Part shown: positions 18,033-27,224 of the stretch, in pieces
Numbering within the stretch: the first letter of the stretch is position 1
How the letters are laid out: the number at the start of each line of letters is the position of its first letter
NCBI GenBank assembly: GCA_017794705.1
Contig: CP051235.1
Span: 1,117,010-1,181,009, forward strand
Source: Devosia sp.
GTDB taxonomy: Bacteria; Pseudomonadota; Alphaproteobacteria; Rhizobiales; Devosiaceae
Length of the DNA stretch: 64,000 nt
Reading direction: 5' to 3'
Translations under genes and position numbers: made by a program
The notes under the pieces: generated by a model
The model's input: only the letters and a program-made list of their open reading frames with translations
Told to the model about the DNA's origin: nothing
The model's database searches: none

Positions 18033-18920
18033 ATGACCGCGCCGCTCGATCTCGACCAGTTGCAAAGCTTTTGCGCCATTGCCGATTGCGGCAGTTTTAC
18101 CGAGGCGGCAAAACGGGTGTTCAAGACCCAGTCGGCGGTCTCGATGCAGATCAAGCGGCTGGAAGAGCGGCTGGGGCATGCGCTGTTCGTGCGCGATGGG
18201 CGCAGCATTTCGCTGACCCATGAAGGCAACGAGCTCTATGCCCGGGCGCGGCGGATGCTGCGGATCAATGCCGAGATCATCGACTATTTTTCCGAGGATG
18301 ATCTTTCCGGCAATATCCGGTTCGGGGTGCCGGACGATTACGCGGTGCGCCTGCTGCCGCTGATCTTGTCGCAGTTCCAGCAGACGCACCCGAAGATCGC
18401 CGTGGACGTGCGCTGCCTGCCTTCGGAGGAACTGCTGGACGGCATGCATTCCGGGCGGTTTGACCTGATCGTCTTTACCCAGGGCACGCACCATGAATTC
18501 GGCGAATTGTTCCGTACCGAGCGCATGTTCTGGGTGGGGATTGACGAAACGGTGCTCAATTTCGACGAGCCGCTGCCGCTGGCCTGCGGGCCGCAATCAT
18601 GCTGCTGGCGCGGGACGGCGCTCGAGGCACTGAACCGGCAGGGAATCGATTACAGGGTGGCCTATACTTCGTCGAACGCGACCGCGATCACCAGCGCGGT
18701 GCTGTCGGGGCTGGCCATCGGCTTGCTGCCGGAGAGCGCGCTGCACTCGGACATGAAGATCCTGGGTGAGCCCGACGGGCTGCCGCGGTTGCCGGACGCG
18801 CAAATCGCGGTGTTGCGGTCGAGCCAGGCCTATGGCGGCATCTATGATGCGCTGACCAGCCATATCCTCGCCTCGATGGGCAACCTGCATGCGGACGAAC
18901 TCTTGCAGGCGGCTGAATAG
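18033..18920 (+). CDS. LysR family transcriptional regulator
   Basis: The 295-residue protein has the N-terminal winged helix-turn-helix of LysR regulators (LDLDQLQSFCAIADCGSFTEAAKRVFKTQSAVSMQIKRLEERLG, residues 5-50), then a linker helix and a periplasmic-binding-like effector domain starting at NIRFGVPDDYAV. Its orientation, divergent from the DUF1127 gene with 138 bp between the two, is the classic LysR arrangement. The ligand is not recognisable. It resembles the VtlR/LsrB-type regulators of Rhizobiales in context, which is inference. Confidence 0.94.
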   Translation: MTAPLDLDQLQSFCAIADCGSFTEAAKRVFKTQSAVSMQIKRLEERLGHALFVRDGRSISLTHEGNELYARARRMLRINAEIIDYFSEDDLSGNIRFGVPDDYAVRLLPLILSQFQQTHPKIAVDVRCLPSEELLDGMHSGRFDLIVFTQGTHHEFGELFRTERMFWVGIDETVLNFDEPLPLACGPQSCCWRGTALEALNRQGIDYRVAYTSSNATAITSAVLSGLAIGLLPESALHSDMKILGEPDGLPRLPDAQIAVLRSSQAYGGIYDALTSHILASMGNLHADELLQAAE

Positions 18921-18964
18921 GTTCCGGGTCTCCTATCACTGAGATTGATGACGCCTGACTTTAG

Positions 18965-18987
18965 GTCCCGGGATCAAGTCCCGGGAC
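18965..18987. repeat. Palindromic intergenic element between convergent genes
   Basis: A perfect 9-bp inverted repeat, GTCCCGGGA (18965-18973) and TCCCGGGAC (18979-18987), with a 5-nt TCAAG loop. Such GTCCCGGGA-type palindromes are common scattered repeats in alphaproteobacterial genomes. It sits between the convergent LysR and gshA genes and could work as a bidirectional terminator, although no strong T-run follows. Confidence 0.6.
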
Positions 18988-19009
18988 GACAGTTTTGGCA
19001 CAGGAAAAT

Positions 19010-20377
19010 CTAATAGGCGTGGGTGCGGAAGACCTGGCTGAGGTCGTGGGCCCATTCTCCTTCGTACAGGTCGAGCAGGCGTTCGGCGCGGGTCTTGTTG
19101 GTGTGCAACACCAGATCGAGCGGCTTGAGGTAGGTTTGCTCGGTACTGTCCTCCCAATTGCGGAAATCGCGGGCCTTCAGGCCAGCGTGGGAGATTTCGA
19201 GCATGCGCTTGCCGATTTCGGCAACGGTAGTGTTGCGGAACGGCGTGTGGATGGCAGTTTTTGGCACTTCATTGCGCAGGGTCTGACGCTCTTCCGCCGT
19301 CCAGTCCTTGACCAGGTCCCAGGCGGCGTCCAGCGACGACTGTTCGTAAAGAATGCCGGTCCAAAGGGCCGGGAGCGCGCAGATCTCGGCCCAGGGGCCG
19401 CAGTCGGCGCCGCGCATTTCGAGAAACTGCTTCAGACGCACTTCGGGGAAGATGGTCGAGAGGTGATCCTCCCAGTCATGCTGGGTGGGTGTTTCGCCGG
19501 GCAGTTGGGGCAGCTTGCCGTCAAGGAAGGCGCGAAAGCTTTCGCCGGCGCAATTGATATAGCTGCCGTTGCGGGTGACGAAATACATGGGCACATCAAG
19601 GGCGTAGTCGACGTAACGTTCGAAGCTCATGCCGTCTTCGAAGGCGAAGGGCAGCATGCCGGTGCGGGCGTCGTCGGTGTGCTGCCAGATGTGCGATCGG
19701 AACGACAGGTAGCCATTCGGCTTGCCATCCAGGAACGGTGAGTTGGCGAAAAGGGCTGTGGCAACGGGCTGCAGCGCCAGCGAGACGCGCAGCTTTTTGA
19801 CCATGTCGACCTCGGAGGAAAAGTCGAGATTCACCTGCACCGTACAGGAACGGAACATCATGGAGGTGCCGAGCGTGCCGACCTTTTCCATATAGGGCGC
19901 CATGATGTTGTAACGCGACTTGGGCATCTGGGGGATGTCTTTGAGCGGCCAGGTGGGGGCGGTCCCGAGTCCCAGAAAACCGATGCCCATGGGCTGGGCG
20001 ATTTCCATCATCAGGTTGAGATGGGCTGCGGTTTCCGAACAAGTCTGATGGACGGTTTCGAGCGGGGCGCCGCTCAGTTCGAACTGGCCGCCGGGCTCGA
20101 GCGAAATGGCACCACCTTCGGGCATCTTGAGGCCGATGAGAACGCCCTTGTCGGTCAGCGGTTCGGCGCCGGTCTTGTCCTGAAGGGCCTGAAGCAGTGC
20201 GCCGATGCCATTTTCACCCTCGTATGGGACCGGGGACAGATCGTCTTTGAAAAACACAAATTTTTCGTGCTCGGTGCCGATGCGCCAGTCCGCTTTCGGC
20301 TTGCAGCCGCGCGACAATGTCTCGATCAGATCGGCGCGCGAATTGATCGGCGCGTCGGCACTTTTGGGGTCGGCCAT
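19010..20377 (-). CDS. gshA: Glutamate-cysteine ligase
   Basis: The first enzyme of glutathione synthesis, joining glutamate and cysteine with ATP. The 455-residue protein is of the plant/alphaproteobacterial GCS2-like class: IGTEHEKFVF, EGGAISLEPGGQFELSGAPLET, MMFRSCTVQVNLDFSSE, PFLDGKPNGYLSFRSHIW, and MRGADCGPW. The conserved cysteines of FRSCTVQ and GADCG are the ones known in this class for redox control. It is convergent with the LysR gene and follows rsmE in the same direction (86 bp gap). Confidence 0.97.
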   Translation of the reverse strand: MADPKSADAPINSRADLIETLSRGCKPKADWRIGTEHEKFVFFKDDLSPVPYEGENGIGALLQALQDKTGAEPLTDKGVLIGLKMPEGGAISLEPGGQFELSGAPLETVHQTCSETAAHLNLMMEIAQPMGIGFLGLGTAPTWPLKDIPQMPKSRYNIMAPYMEKVGTLGTSMMFRSCTVQVNLDFSSEVDMVKKLRVSLALQPVATALFANSPFLDGKPNGYLSFRSHIWQHTDDARTGMLPFAFEDGMSFERYVDYALDVPMYFVTRNGSYINCAGESFRAFLDGKLPQLPGETPTQHDWEDHLSTIFPEVRLKQFLEMRGADCGPWAEICALPALWTGILYEQSSLDAAWDLVKDWTAEERQTLRNEVPKTAIHTPFRNTTVAEIGKRMLEISHAGLKARDFRNWEDSTEQTYLKPLDLVLHTNKTRAERLLDLYEGEWAHDLSQVFRTHAY

Positions 20378-20462
20378 ACTCAGTCAGTCCACTCGCAACG
20401 GGCGCCGCGATCAGCGGCGACAGGGCCGCACCATAGAGCCGGATTTGCGGAACGCAATCCCT

Positions 20463-21212
20463 TTATCGCCAATCACCGATGATTGACTGAATGACGGCCA
20501 GCGCGGCGACAGCGGCGGTGTCGGCGCGGAGGATTCGGGGCCCCAGCGAGATGGGAAAAACGAAGGGTTGCGCGCGCAAAAGAGTCCTCTCCTCTTCGGA
20601 GAAACCGCCCTCCGGGCCGATCAGCAGGCCGAGCTTTTTTCCAGCCAGTTCGCCGAGTTTTTCTGTGGGCGACGCTGCCTGCTCACCTTCATCAGCGAGG
20701 ATCAGGATGCGTTCGCCATGCGCGTCCGGCCAGGCATCGATGAGGTCTGAAAGGCTGATCTCGTCCAGCACATCCGGCACCTGCAGGACTTCGCACTGTT
20801 CGGCGGCCTCGACGGTATTCGCGCGCAGCCGGTCCATCTTGAGGCGGTTGACCTGGGTGTGCGCGGTGATCACCGGCTGGATGCGGGTGGCGCCCATTTC
20901 GGTTGCTTTTTGCACCATGTAGTCGAGGCGGGCGGATTTAAGCGGGGCGAACCCGTACCAGAGGTCGGCGGGTGCAGGCTGTTGCGCCGTCTGTTCGACG
21001 ATGCGGACAGCGGCCGACTTGCGTGAGGCTTCGGTGAGTTCGGCCAGCCAGGCACCGTCACGGCCGTTGAAGAGGATGACGTTTGCACCGGGCTTGAGGC
21101 GCAGCACGTTGCCGAGATAGTTCGCCTGATTCTTGTCGAGATCGAGGATCAGACCGGCGCTGAGACCGGTGTCGACGAACAGGCGTTGCAGCTTTTTATG
21201 GGCGCGCGGCAT
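20463..21212 (-). CDS. rsmE: 16S rRNA (uracil1498-N3)-methyltransferase
   Basis: The protein has the RsmE SPOUT layout: an N-terminal PUA-like domain (PRAHKKLQRLFVDTG, LGNVLRLKPGANVILFNGRDG) and a C-terminal knotted domain with KSARLDYMVQKATEMGATRIQPVIT, EAAEQCEVLQVP, LLIGPEGGFSEEE and SLGPRILRADTAAVAAL. It methylates U1498 of 16S rRNA using S-adenosylmethionine. ATG at 21212 (249 residues) fits the family start better than the longer frame to 21251, which would approach the divergent ubiA promoter. Confidence 0.96.
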   Translation of the reverse strand: MPRAHKKLQRLFVDTGLSAGLILDLDKNQANYLGNVLRLKPGANVILFNGRDGAWLAELTEASRKSAAVRIVEQTAQQPAPADLWYGFAPLKSARLDYMVQKATEMGATRIQPVITAHTQVNRLKMDRLRANTVEAAEQCEVLQVPDVLDEISLSDLIDAWPDAHGERILILADEGEQAASPTEKLGELAGKKLGLLIGPEGGFSEEERTLLRAQPFVFPISLGPRILRADTAAVAALAVIQSIIGDWR

Positions 21213-21283
21213 GGCGGGTTGACTTCGGAACGGGGCACAATAGCGTGCCAACGCGCATACGGGGCCGAGAGGATATTTGCAAT

Positions 21284-22222
21284 ATGGCGAACGAACCGGA
21301 CAGTTCAGGCAGGGTGGCGGACGCGCCGGCGTGGAACTGGGTCGACAATTGGGCCCCTGCTCCGCTCCGCTCCTATTTCAGGCTGGCGCGTTATGACCGG
21401 CCGATCGGCTTCTGGCTGTTGTTCTGGCCCTGCGCCATGTCACTGGCACTGAGCGCGGTGGCCCGCTATCCGACTGGGTTTGACTGGTTCTCCTGCGTGC
21501 TGTTCTTCATCGGCGCGGTGGCGATGCGCGGCGCCGGCTGCACGTTCAACGATCTGGTGGATCAGGATATCGATGAACAGGTTGCACGCACCCGCTCGCG
21601 GCCGTTGCCGAGCGGACAGGTGACACAGACGCAGGCGATCATTTTTCTGATCGCGCAGGCGCTGGTGGGACTGGTGGTGCTGTTGCAGTTCAACATGTTC
21701 ACCATCCTGTTGGGCGTCGGCTCGCTGATCCTGGTGGCGATTTATCCGTTCATGAAGCGGATCACCTACTGGCCGCAGCTTTTTCTGGGCCTCGCCTTTT
21801 CCTATGGCGCGCTGATGGGCTGGGCGTCCGAGTTCGGGCAAATGTATCTGCCGCCTTTGCTGCTCTATGCCGGCTGCATTCTGTGGGTGATCGGCTATGA
21901 CACGGTCTATGCTCTGCAGGATGTGGAGGATGATGCGCTGGTGGGGGTTAAATCCACGGCGCGGCTGTTCGGCGAGCATTCACGTACCGGCATCGCCCTG
22001 TTCTATGCGGCAGGGTTCGCGGTGTGGATCTGGGCGGGAACCGCGGCGGGGGGCGGTCAGGTGTTCTGGCTTGCCTCGGCGCTGCCGGCGGCGATCCTGA
22101 TCTGGATCGTTGTCACCCTGAAGCCCGAAGACGGGGCGAACTGCCTGAAAAGGTTCAAGGCCAACCACTGGGTGGGGTTGGCCCTGACCTTTGCACTCTG
22201 GATCGAGTATTTTACGTTTTAG
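21284..22222 (+). CDS. ubiA: 4-hydroxybenzoate octaprenyltransferase
   Basis: The membrane enzyme attaches the polyprenyl tail to 4-hydroxybenzoate in ubiquinone synthesis. Two prenyl-diphosphate motifs are present (NDLVDQDIDEQVARTRSRPLP and YALQDVEDD), with about eight to nine helices and the DRPIGFWLLFWPC start region. ATG at 21284 follows a GAGGAT site and gives 312 residues. It is divergent from rsmE. Neighbouring ubiA and cysQ with a DUF6101-type gene between them is a recurrent order in Rhizobiales, as far as I recall. Confidence 0.97.
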   Translation: MANEPDSSGRVADAPAWNWVDNWAPAPLRSYFRLARYDRPIGFWLLFWPCAMSLALSAVARYPTGFDWFSCVLFFIGAVAMRGAGCTFNDLVDQDIDEQVARTRSRPLPSGQVTQTQAIIFLIAQALVGLVVLLQFNMFTILLGVGSLILVAIYPFMKRITYWPQLFLGLAFSYGALMGWASEFGQMYLPPLLLYAGCILWVIGYDTVYALQDVEDDALVGVKSTARLFGEHSRTGIALFYAAGFAVWIWAGTAAGGGQVFWLASALPAAILIWIVVTLKPEDGANCLKRFKANHWVGLALTFALWIEYFTF

Positions 22223-22249
22223 CGAACCGGCCCTGCATGGGAAACCGAC

Positions 22250-22777
22250 TTACTGGACCAGTGCAATTCCGGGTTTGCGGCGATTGAGAAAGCGCGGGCG
22301 GCGGTTGGCCTCGTTCACCGTCTTGCGGCGGATGTTGGTCTTGCCGAGCATGACGCCGTCGACTTGCTGGCTGTAGGCCATCAGTTCGCCATCGCCGGAA
22401 CGGATGAACAGCGGCAGGCGCAGTTTGCGGCCCCAGTTCTGCCATTCGGCGACTACGTCGGTATTGCCGATTTCCTCAAACACGCGATAGTTGAGGTCCT
22501 GATCCTCGTGCACCAGTTCGATGGCGCTGGAGAGGACCCCCTCTTCATTGATCCGGGTGCTGACGGCGACGCCGTAATATTCGGACACTGGCACCTTGAC
22601 CTTGATCGTTACGCCGCTCTTGTCGAGCTTCTTGCGCATGGTCACGGTCTTTTCCGGGGCGGAAAGCCCGGCGTGCCCGTTGTCGTTGGCGGCCGCGGAC
22701 GGCATTTTGAGCGGCGGACGCGCCAGCTTGAAATCCACTATGTTGAACGGACCGTCCTCAGTATCCTTGGTCATCAC
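22250..22777 (-). CDS. Conserved alphaproteobacterial protein, probably DUF6101
   Basis: A 175-residue soluble protein without signal peptide. The central part is a beta-rich domain (VTIKVKVPVSEYYGVAVSTR, SSAIELVHEDQDLNYRVFEE, VVAEWQNWGRKLRLPLFIRS) and the tail is basic (NRRPRFLNRRKPG). The sequence and its place between ubiA and cysQ fit the DUF6101 family, assigned from memory rather than by a search. Function unknown. The 250-bp gap to cysQ contains AT-rich stretches but no clear promoter pair. Confidence 0.85.
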   Translation of the reverse strand: MMTKDTEDGPFNIVDFKLARPPLKMPSAAANDNGHAGLSAPEKTVTMRKKLDKSGVTIKVKVPVSEYYGVAVSTRINEEGVLSSAIELVHEDQDLNYRVFEEIGNTDVVAEWQNWGRKLRLPLFIRSGDGELMAYSQQVDGVMLGKTNIRRKTVNEANRRPRFLNRRKPGIALVQ

Positions 22778-23028
22778 CTTGCCTCATCTGTCAACTTCGA
22801 GCGCATCATTTTTCGTGCCCTCTTTAATGCGACCAACATAGGCGGCAGCCGCTCAATTCCGCTTAAGGAACTGGGTTAAGTTTGTGTTGTTTTGAAAAGG
22901 GTTAGCATCTTCTCACCGGGTGTAAGACGCGATTAACCTGATCGGCTTGCTTGTCAGGGCGTAGCGGCTCCACTAGGAAGGGCGCAACGCTGCGACGCCG
23001 CCCTGAAACGCCGGAGATTCCGCGCCAA

Positions 23029-23868
23029 ATGCTGCCCCTGACGCTGAAGGAAAGAGAAGAGGATCTGGCCCTGCTGCGCTCTGCCGCGGTGGCGGCGGGG
23101 ATCGCGGCGCTGGGGTTTTTTCGCCGGGACATCAAGACATGGACGAAGGAGAACGCCTCGCCGGTTTCCGAAGCCGATTGTCTGGTTGATGAATTTCTCG
23201 GCGAAAACCTTCTGGCGGCGCGGCCCGGCTATGGCTGGCTGAGCGAGGAGACCCTCGACGACCAGGAACGGCTCAACCACAAGCATGTGTTCATCTGCGA
23301 TCCCATCGACGGGACGCGCGGGTTTATCCGAGGTGAAGACAGCTGGACGATCTGCCTTTCGGTGGTCGAGGACGGCGAGCCCATTGCGGGCGTGGTCTAT
23401 GCGCCAGCGCGGGACGAACTTTATGAAGCGGTCAAGGGTGGCGGGGCGCGGCTCAACGGTGACCCGATCGTTCGGCGCATGCACCATGGGCAGGGCCCCA
23501 TCATCCCGGCTCCGGGGGCGGTGCACCGGGAACTGGACGCGGCAGGGCTCGACTATGTGCGCGGGCCGGCCATTCCGTCTCTCGCCTACCGGATGGTGCA
23601 GGTGACCACCGGGGTGCTGGATGCCGCAGTGGCGCGGCGCGGCGCGCAGGACTGGGACATATCGGCGGCGGCGGTGATCCTTTCCGAATGCGGGATTGTG
23701 CTGGAAGATGTGTGCCGGGGTCCGGTGAAGTTCAACCGGCAAGAGACACGGCACGGGGCGCTTGCGGCCTGCAAGGAATCGTCGCTAAAAGCCGAATTGC
23801 ACCGAGCCCTGATCAAGGTCTACGGTTGCCCGGACAATATCGTCAGCCAAGTGGAGCCCTACCCATGA
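23029..23868 (+). CDS. cysQ: 3'(2'),5'-bisphosphate nucleotidase (CysQ), inositol monophosphatase family
   Basis: The enzyme removes the 3' phosphate from PAP/PAPS and so recycles sulfate-assimilation by-products. The IMPase metal motifs are WLSEET, DPIDGTRGFIRGEDSW (first signature, metal Asp residues) and GAQDWDISAAAVILSECG (second signature). ATG at 23029 gives 279 residues; the open frame reaches further to 22951 without a ribosome-binding site. Its stop overlaps the start of the DUF4170 gene (ATGA), so the two are translationally coupled. Confidence 0.94.
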   Translation: MLPLTLKEREEDLALLRSAAVAAGIAALGFFRRDIKTWTKENASPVSEADCLVDEFLGENLLAARPGYGWLSEETLDDQERLNHKHVFICDPIDGTRGFIRGEDSWTICLSVVEDGEPIAGVVYAPARDELYEAVKGGGARLNGDPIVRRMHHGQGPIIPAPGAVHRELDAAGLDYVRGPAIPSLAYRMVQVTTGVLDAAVARRGAQDWDISAAAVILSECGIVLEDVCRGPVKFNRQETRHGALAACKESSLKAELHRALIKVYGCPDNIVSQVEPYP

Positions 23869-24101
23869 GCCAGGAACCCGAAAAACAGCTGCTGCATCTG
23901 GTGATTGGCGGGCAATTGTCGGACCTTGAGGGCGTGGAGTTTACCAACCTCGACGAGGTCGACATCGTGGGGGTCTACCCGAACTACAAAAAGGCCTATG
24001 ACGCCTGGAAGCAAAAGGCACAGATGACGGTGGACGATGCGCAGACGCGCTATTTCATTGTCCACCTGCACCGGCTGCTGGACCCGGAGAATGACGACTA
24101 G
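23865..24101 (+). CDS. DUF4170 family protein
   Basis: The 78-residue protein has the typical DUF4170 core LLHLVIGGQLSDLEGVEFTNLDEVDIVGVYPNYKKAYDAWK (given here as a continuous region at residues 9-49) followed by QTRYFIVHLHRLLDP. It is a small soluble alpha/beta protein of unknown function, found next to cysQ across Rhizobiales. It overlaps the cysQ stop by 4 nt. Confidence 0.92.
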   Translation: MSQEPEKQLLHLVIGGQLSDLEGVEFTNLDEVDIVGVYPNYKKAYDAWKQKAQMTVDDAQTRYFIVHLHRLLDPENDD

Positions 24102-24107
24102 GGGTCG

Positions 24108-24335
24108 TCAGCGCGGCGCGTCCTTGTGGTCGCGCTGGTAGGCCTGGTAGGCCGCCTCGACATCCACATAGGCTTCCTGGGTGTCGACATTCCAGTATTT
24201 CAGATCGTCGATTTCGATGGGCTGGCCAGTGATGGCGCAGCGCACGAAGGTGCCGGGCTTGAGCACGACGAAATCGCCATCAAGGTATTTCACCGTGGCC
24301 TCGCCGGGGCCGATATTGCGGTCAAAGATGTTCAT
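24108..24335 (-). CDS. DUF2093 family protein
   Basis: The 75-residue protein reads as a DUF2093 member: GPGEATVKYLDGDFVVLKPG, FVRCAITGQPI, LKYWNVDTQEAY. The family is soluble, short and specific to alphaproteobacteria, and usually lies directly downstream of xseA, as here (47 bp). A role linked to exonuclease VII is suggested by position only. Confidence 0.93.
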   Translation of the reverse strand: MNIFDRNIGPGEATVKYLDGDFVVLKPGTFVRCAITGQPIEIDDLKYWNVDTQEAYVDVEAAYQAYQRDHKDAPR

Positions 24336-24382
24336 GGGTCCTAATTAGGCTTGTCGCCGGTGGCGCGCAAGGGTGACCCTGC

Positions 24383-25813
24383 TCAGAACAGATCCTGCTG
24401 ACGTTCGTCGGGTTCGGCAGAGCGCTTTGGCCTCGGCTGTGGTTTTGGCGGCGCATCACCGGCAATGACGGCACTGCGCTCGCCGTCTGCCCATTCCAGA
24501 TTGACCTGGTCGCCTGCAGTGACCGAGGCAGCGTTGCGCACCAGGGCGCCATCGGCGTCGGTGACGAGGGCGAAGCCGCGGGCGAGGACATTCTTGTGGC
24601 TGAGCGAATTGGCCAGCTTCCAGATCTGATCGAGATGTCGGGAGCGCTGGTCGAGCGTTCGCGACAGTGCGGGGGCCAGCCGTGCGCTGAGGCGGGTGAC
24701 CTGGGTCTGTCCGTCCGCCACCCGGCGGCGCAACAGGATGCCATTGAGACGGCCGAGACTATTGGCGGCGCGGACCTGCTTGGCGTTGAGCGCCTTGCCG
24801 AGCGCCGCGCCGAGGCGGGAGGTGAGAAGATCGACCCGCTGGCGGACGTCGGACAGGATTTCGCCCGGACGTGGCAGGCCACGCGAAGCGGCCCGCAACC
24901 GGTCGCGCAGGGCGCGGTAAATATTGCGCAGCCCGTTGCGCTGGCGCGAGCCGAGATTGTCGACATAGGCGATGAGCTCTCCGCGAACAGGCACGGCCAT
25001 TTCCGCGGCCCCCGTTGGGGTGGGCGCACGCTTGTCGGCGGCGAAGTCGGCAAGGGTGACATCGGTTTCGTGACCGACGGCGGAAATGACCGGGATTTCA
25101 CTTTCGGAAATGGCACGGACCACTTCTTCTTCATTGAAGCCCCAGAGGTCTTCGACCGAGCCGCCGCCGCGCGCGACGATGATCAGGTCGGGCCGGGCGA
25201 TGGGTCCGCCGGGCTCGAGCATGTTGAGACCTTCGACAGCGGCGGCGACTTCTGGCGCGCAACTTTCGCCCTGCACGCGCACGGGCCAGACGATGACGTG
25301 GGTGGGGAACCGGTCTTCGAGCCGATGAATGATGTCGCGTATGACTGCGCCGGTGGGCGAAGTGACGACGCCGATGACGCGCGGCAGGTAAGGAATTTCC
25401 TGCTTGCGAGCCTCGTCAAACAGGCCTTCGGCGGCAAGTTTCTTGCGGCGCTCTTCGAGCAGGGCCATGAGGGCGCCGACACCGGCGGGCTCGACGTTTT
25501 CGACAATGATCTGGTATTTCGACTGGCCGGGGAAGGTGGTGAGGCGGCCAGTGGCGATGACTTCGAGCCCCTGTTCTGGCTGGAAGCGCCAGCGGGCCGC
25601 GGTGCCCTTCCAGGCGACGGCCGCGAGCACCGACTTGTCGTCCTTGAGGTCGAAATAAAGGTGCCCCGAGCCGGGCCGGGTCAGCCGGCCTACTTCGCCA
25701 CGCACCCGGACGTAGCCGAATTCATCTTCGATGGCGCGTTTGACGGCGCCGGAGAGTTCGGAGACCGTATATTCGTGGGCGTTGGAAGCGGGGCCGGATT
25801 CGACGTCTGACAT
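24383..25813 (-). CDS. xseA: Exodeoxyribonuclease VII large subunit
   Basis: The 476-residue protein starts with an OB-fold ([47 protein letters not shown]), followed by the catalytic core ([82 protein letters not shown]) and a long coiled coil. With XseB it degrades single-stranded DNA to oligonucleotides. It is divergent from purD, an order common in alphaproteobacteria. Confidence 0.98.
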   Translation of the reverse strand: MSDVESGPASNAHEYTVSELSGAVKRAIEDEFGYVRVRGEVGRLTRPGSGHLYFDLKDDKSVLAAVAWKGTAARWRFQPEQGLEVIATGRLTTFPGQSKYQIIVENVEPAGVGALMALLEERRKKLAAEGLFDEARKQEIPYLPRVIGVVTSPTGAVIRDIIHRLEDRFPTHVIVWPVRVQGESCAPEVAAAVEGLNMLEPGGPIARPDLIIVARGGGSVEDLWGFNEEEVVRAISESEIPVISAVGHETDVTLADFAADKRAPTPTGAAEMAVPVRGELIAYVDNLGSRQRNGLRNIYRALRDRLRAASRGLPRPGEILSDVRQRVDLLTSRLGAALGKALNAKQVRAANSLGRLNGILLRRRVADGQTQVTRLSARLAPALSRTLDQRSRHLDQIWKLANSLSHKNVLARGFALVTDADGALVRNAASVTAGDQVNLEWADGERSAVIAGDAPPKPQPRPKRSAEPDERQQDLF

Positions 25814-25883
25814 GTATCACTTGTGGCCTTTGGCTTGCGAATCCGTCAAGGGTTTCGGCACCACGGCGCAGACGGGAAATGAC

Positions 25884-27155
25884 ATGAACATACTGCTGAT
25901 CGGATCGGGCGGGCGCGAGCATGCTCTTGCCTGGAAAATGGCGCGGTCGCCCCTCACCTCGCAGCTTTTCATCGCGCCGGGAAATGGCGGCACCGGGGCC
26001 GTGGGCGAGAACGTGGTGCTGGATGTGGCCAACCACGCGGCTGTGGTGAATTTCTGCAAGCTCTTGAAGGTCGACCTGGTGGTGGTGGGTCCGGAAGCGC
26101 CGCTGGTCGCCGGGCTGGCCGATGATCTCAGGGCCGCAGATATCCTGACTTTTGGCCCCGGGAAGGTCGCGGCGCAGCTGGAAGGCTCAAAGGCGTTCAC
26201 CAAGGCGCTGTGCGACGAGATGAAAATTCCGACGGCCGGCTATGGGCGTTTCGCCGACAAGCAATCAGCGCTTGATTATGTGCGGGCCGAGGGCGCGCCA
26301 ATCGTGATCAAGGCAGACGGACTGGCCGCCGGCAAGGGCGTGACGGTGGCCTTGGAACTGGCCGAAGCGGAAGCGGCAATCGAGGACTGTTTTTCCGGCG
26401 CGTTCGGGGCCGCCGGTGCCGAGGTGGTGGTCGAGGAATTTCTGGAAGGCGAAGAGGCAAGCGTTTTTGCCATTTGTGACGGGGAACGGTTCATCACACT
26501 GGCGACAGCGCAGGATCACAAGCGTGCCTTTGATGGCGATGAGGGACCGAATACCGGCGGCATGGGCGCCTATTCACCGGCGCCGGTGATGACGCCTGAG
26601 CTCGTGGCGCAGACGGAGCGGGAAATCCTCGAGCCGACGGTGTGCGGCATGGCGGCGCGAGGCACGCCGTTTCAGGGTGTGCTCTATGCGGGGCTGATGC
26701 TGACGGCGGACGGTCCGAAACTGATCGAATACAACACCCGGTTCGGCGATCCGGAATGTCAGGTGCTGATGATGCGGCTAACCTCAGACCTTGTGCCTCT
26801 GCTGAAGGCCGCGGCGGAAGGTGACCTCAGGGATGCCGCAGTGGCCTGGTCTGATGATGTGGCGCTGACGGTTGTCATGGCCGCCGAAGGCTACCCGGGT
26901 GCCTATGAGAAAGGCTCAAGGATCGGCAATCTCGACGCCGACTTTGGTGATGACGTCCAGGTGTTTCACGCCGGCACAGAGAAGCGCGGCGCCGACATGC
27001 TGGCCAATGGCGGGCGGGTGCTGAATGTCACTGCACGGGGTGCCAGCGTGCGTGAGGCACAACAGCGGGCCTATGCCGCGGTGGACAAGATCGACTGGCC
27101 GGACGGATTCTGCCGCCGCGATATCGGCTGGCGGGCGATCGCCCGGGAAAGCTAA
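25884..27155 (+). CDS. purD: Phosphoribosylamine-glycine ligase
   Basis: This purine biosynthesis enzyme joins phosphoribosylamine and glycine with ATP. The 423-residue frame from ATG at 25884 has the N-domain [18 protein letters not shown], the ATP-grasp region ([47 protein letters not shown]) and the C-domain. A GGGAAATGAC site precedes the start; the longer frame to 25731 overlaps xseA and is not used. Confidence 0.98.
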   Translation: MNILLIGSGGREHALAWKMARSPLTSQLFIAPGNGGTGAVGENVVLDVANHAAVVNFCKLLKVDLVVVGPEAPLVAGLADDLRAADILTFGPGKVAAQLEGSKAFTKALCDEMKIPTAGYGRFADKQSALDYVRAEGAPIVIKADGLAAGKGVTVALELAEAEAAIEDCFSGAFGAAGAEVVVEEFLEGEEASVFAICDGERFITLATAQDHKRAFDGDEGPNTGGMGAYSPAPVMTPELVAQTEREILEPTVCGMAARGTPFQGVLYAGLMLTADGPKLIEYNTRFGDPECQVLMMRLTSDLVPLLKAAAEGDLRDAAVAWSDDVALTVVMAAEGYPGAYEKGSRIGNLDADFGDDVQVFHAGTEKRGADMLANGGRVLNVTARGASVREAQQRAYAAVDKIDWPDGFCRRDIGWRAIARES

Positions 27156-27224
27156 AAGGGCAGAGCCCCTTCATTTTGCCATTTCGCAGTCCTATCATTT
27201 ACTTCAGGCCGTGCGAGGTTTGGT

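Noticed and set aside
22860..22940. TTAA-rich stretches resembling a CtrA box
   Set aside because: The two TTAA elements are 9 bp apart rather than 7, so they do not match the CtrA consensus.
27156..27200. Possible terminator after purD
   Set aside because: Only a 5-bp stem and a broken T-run.
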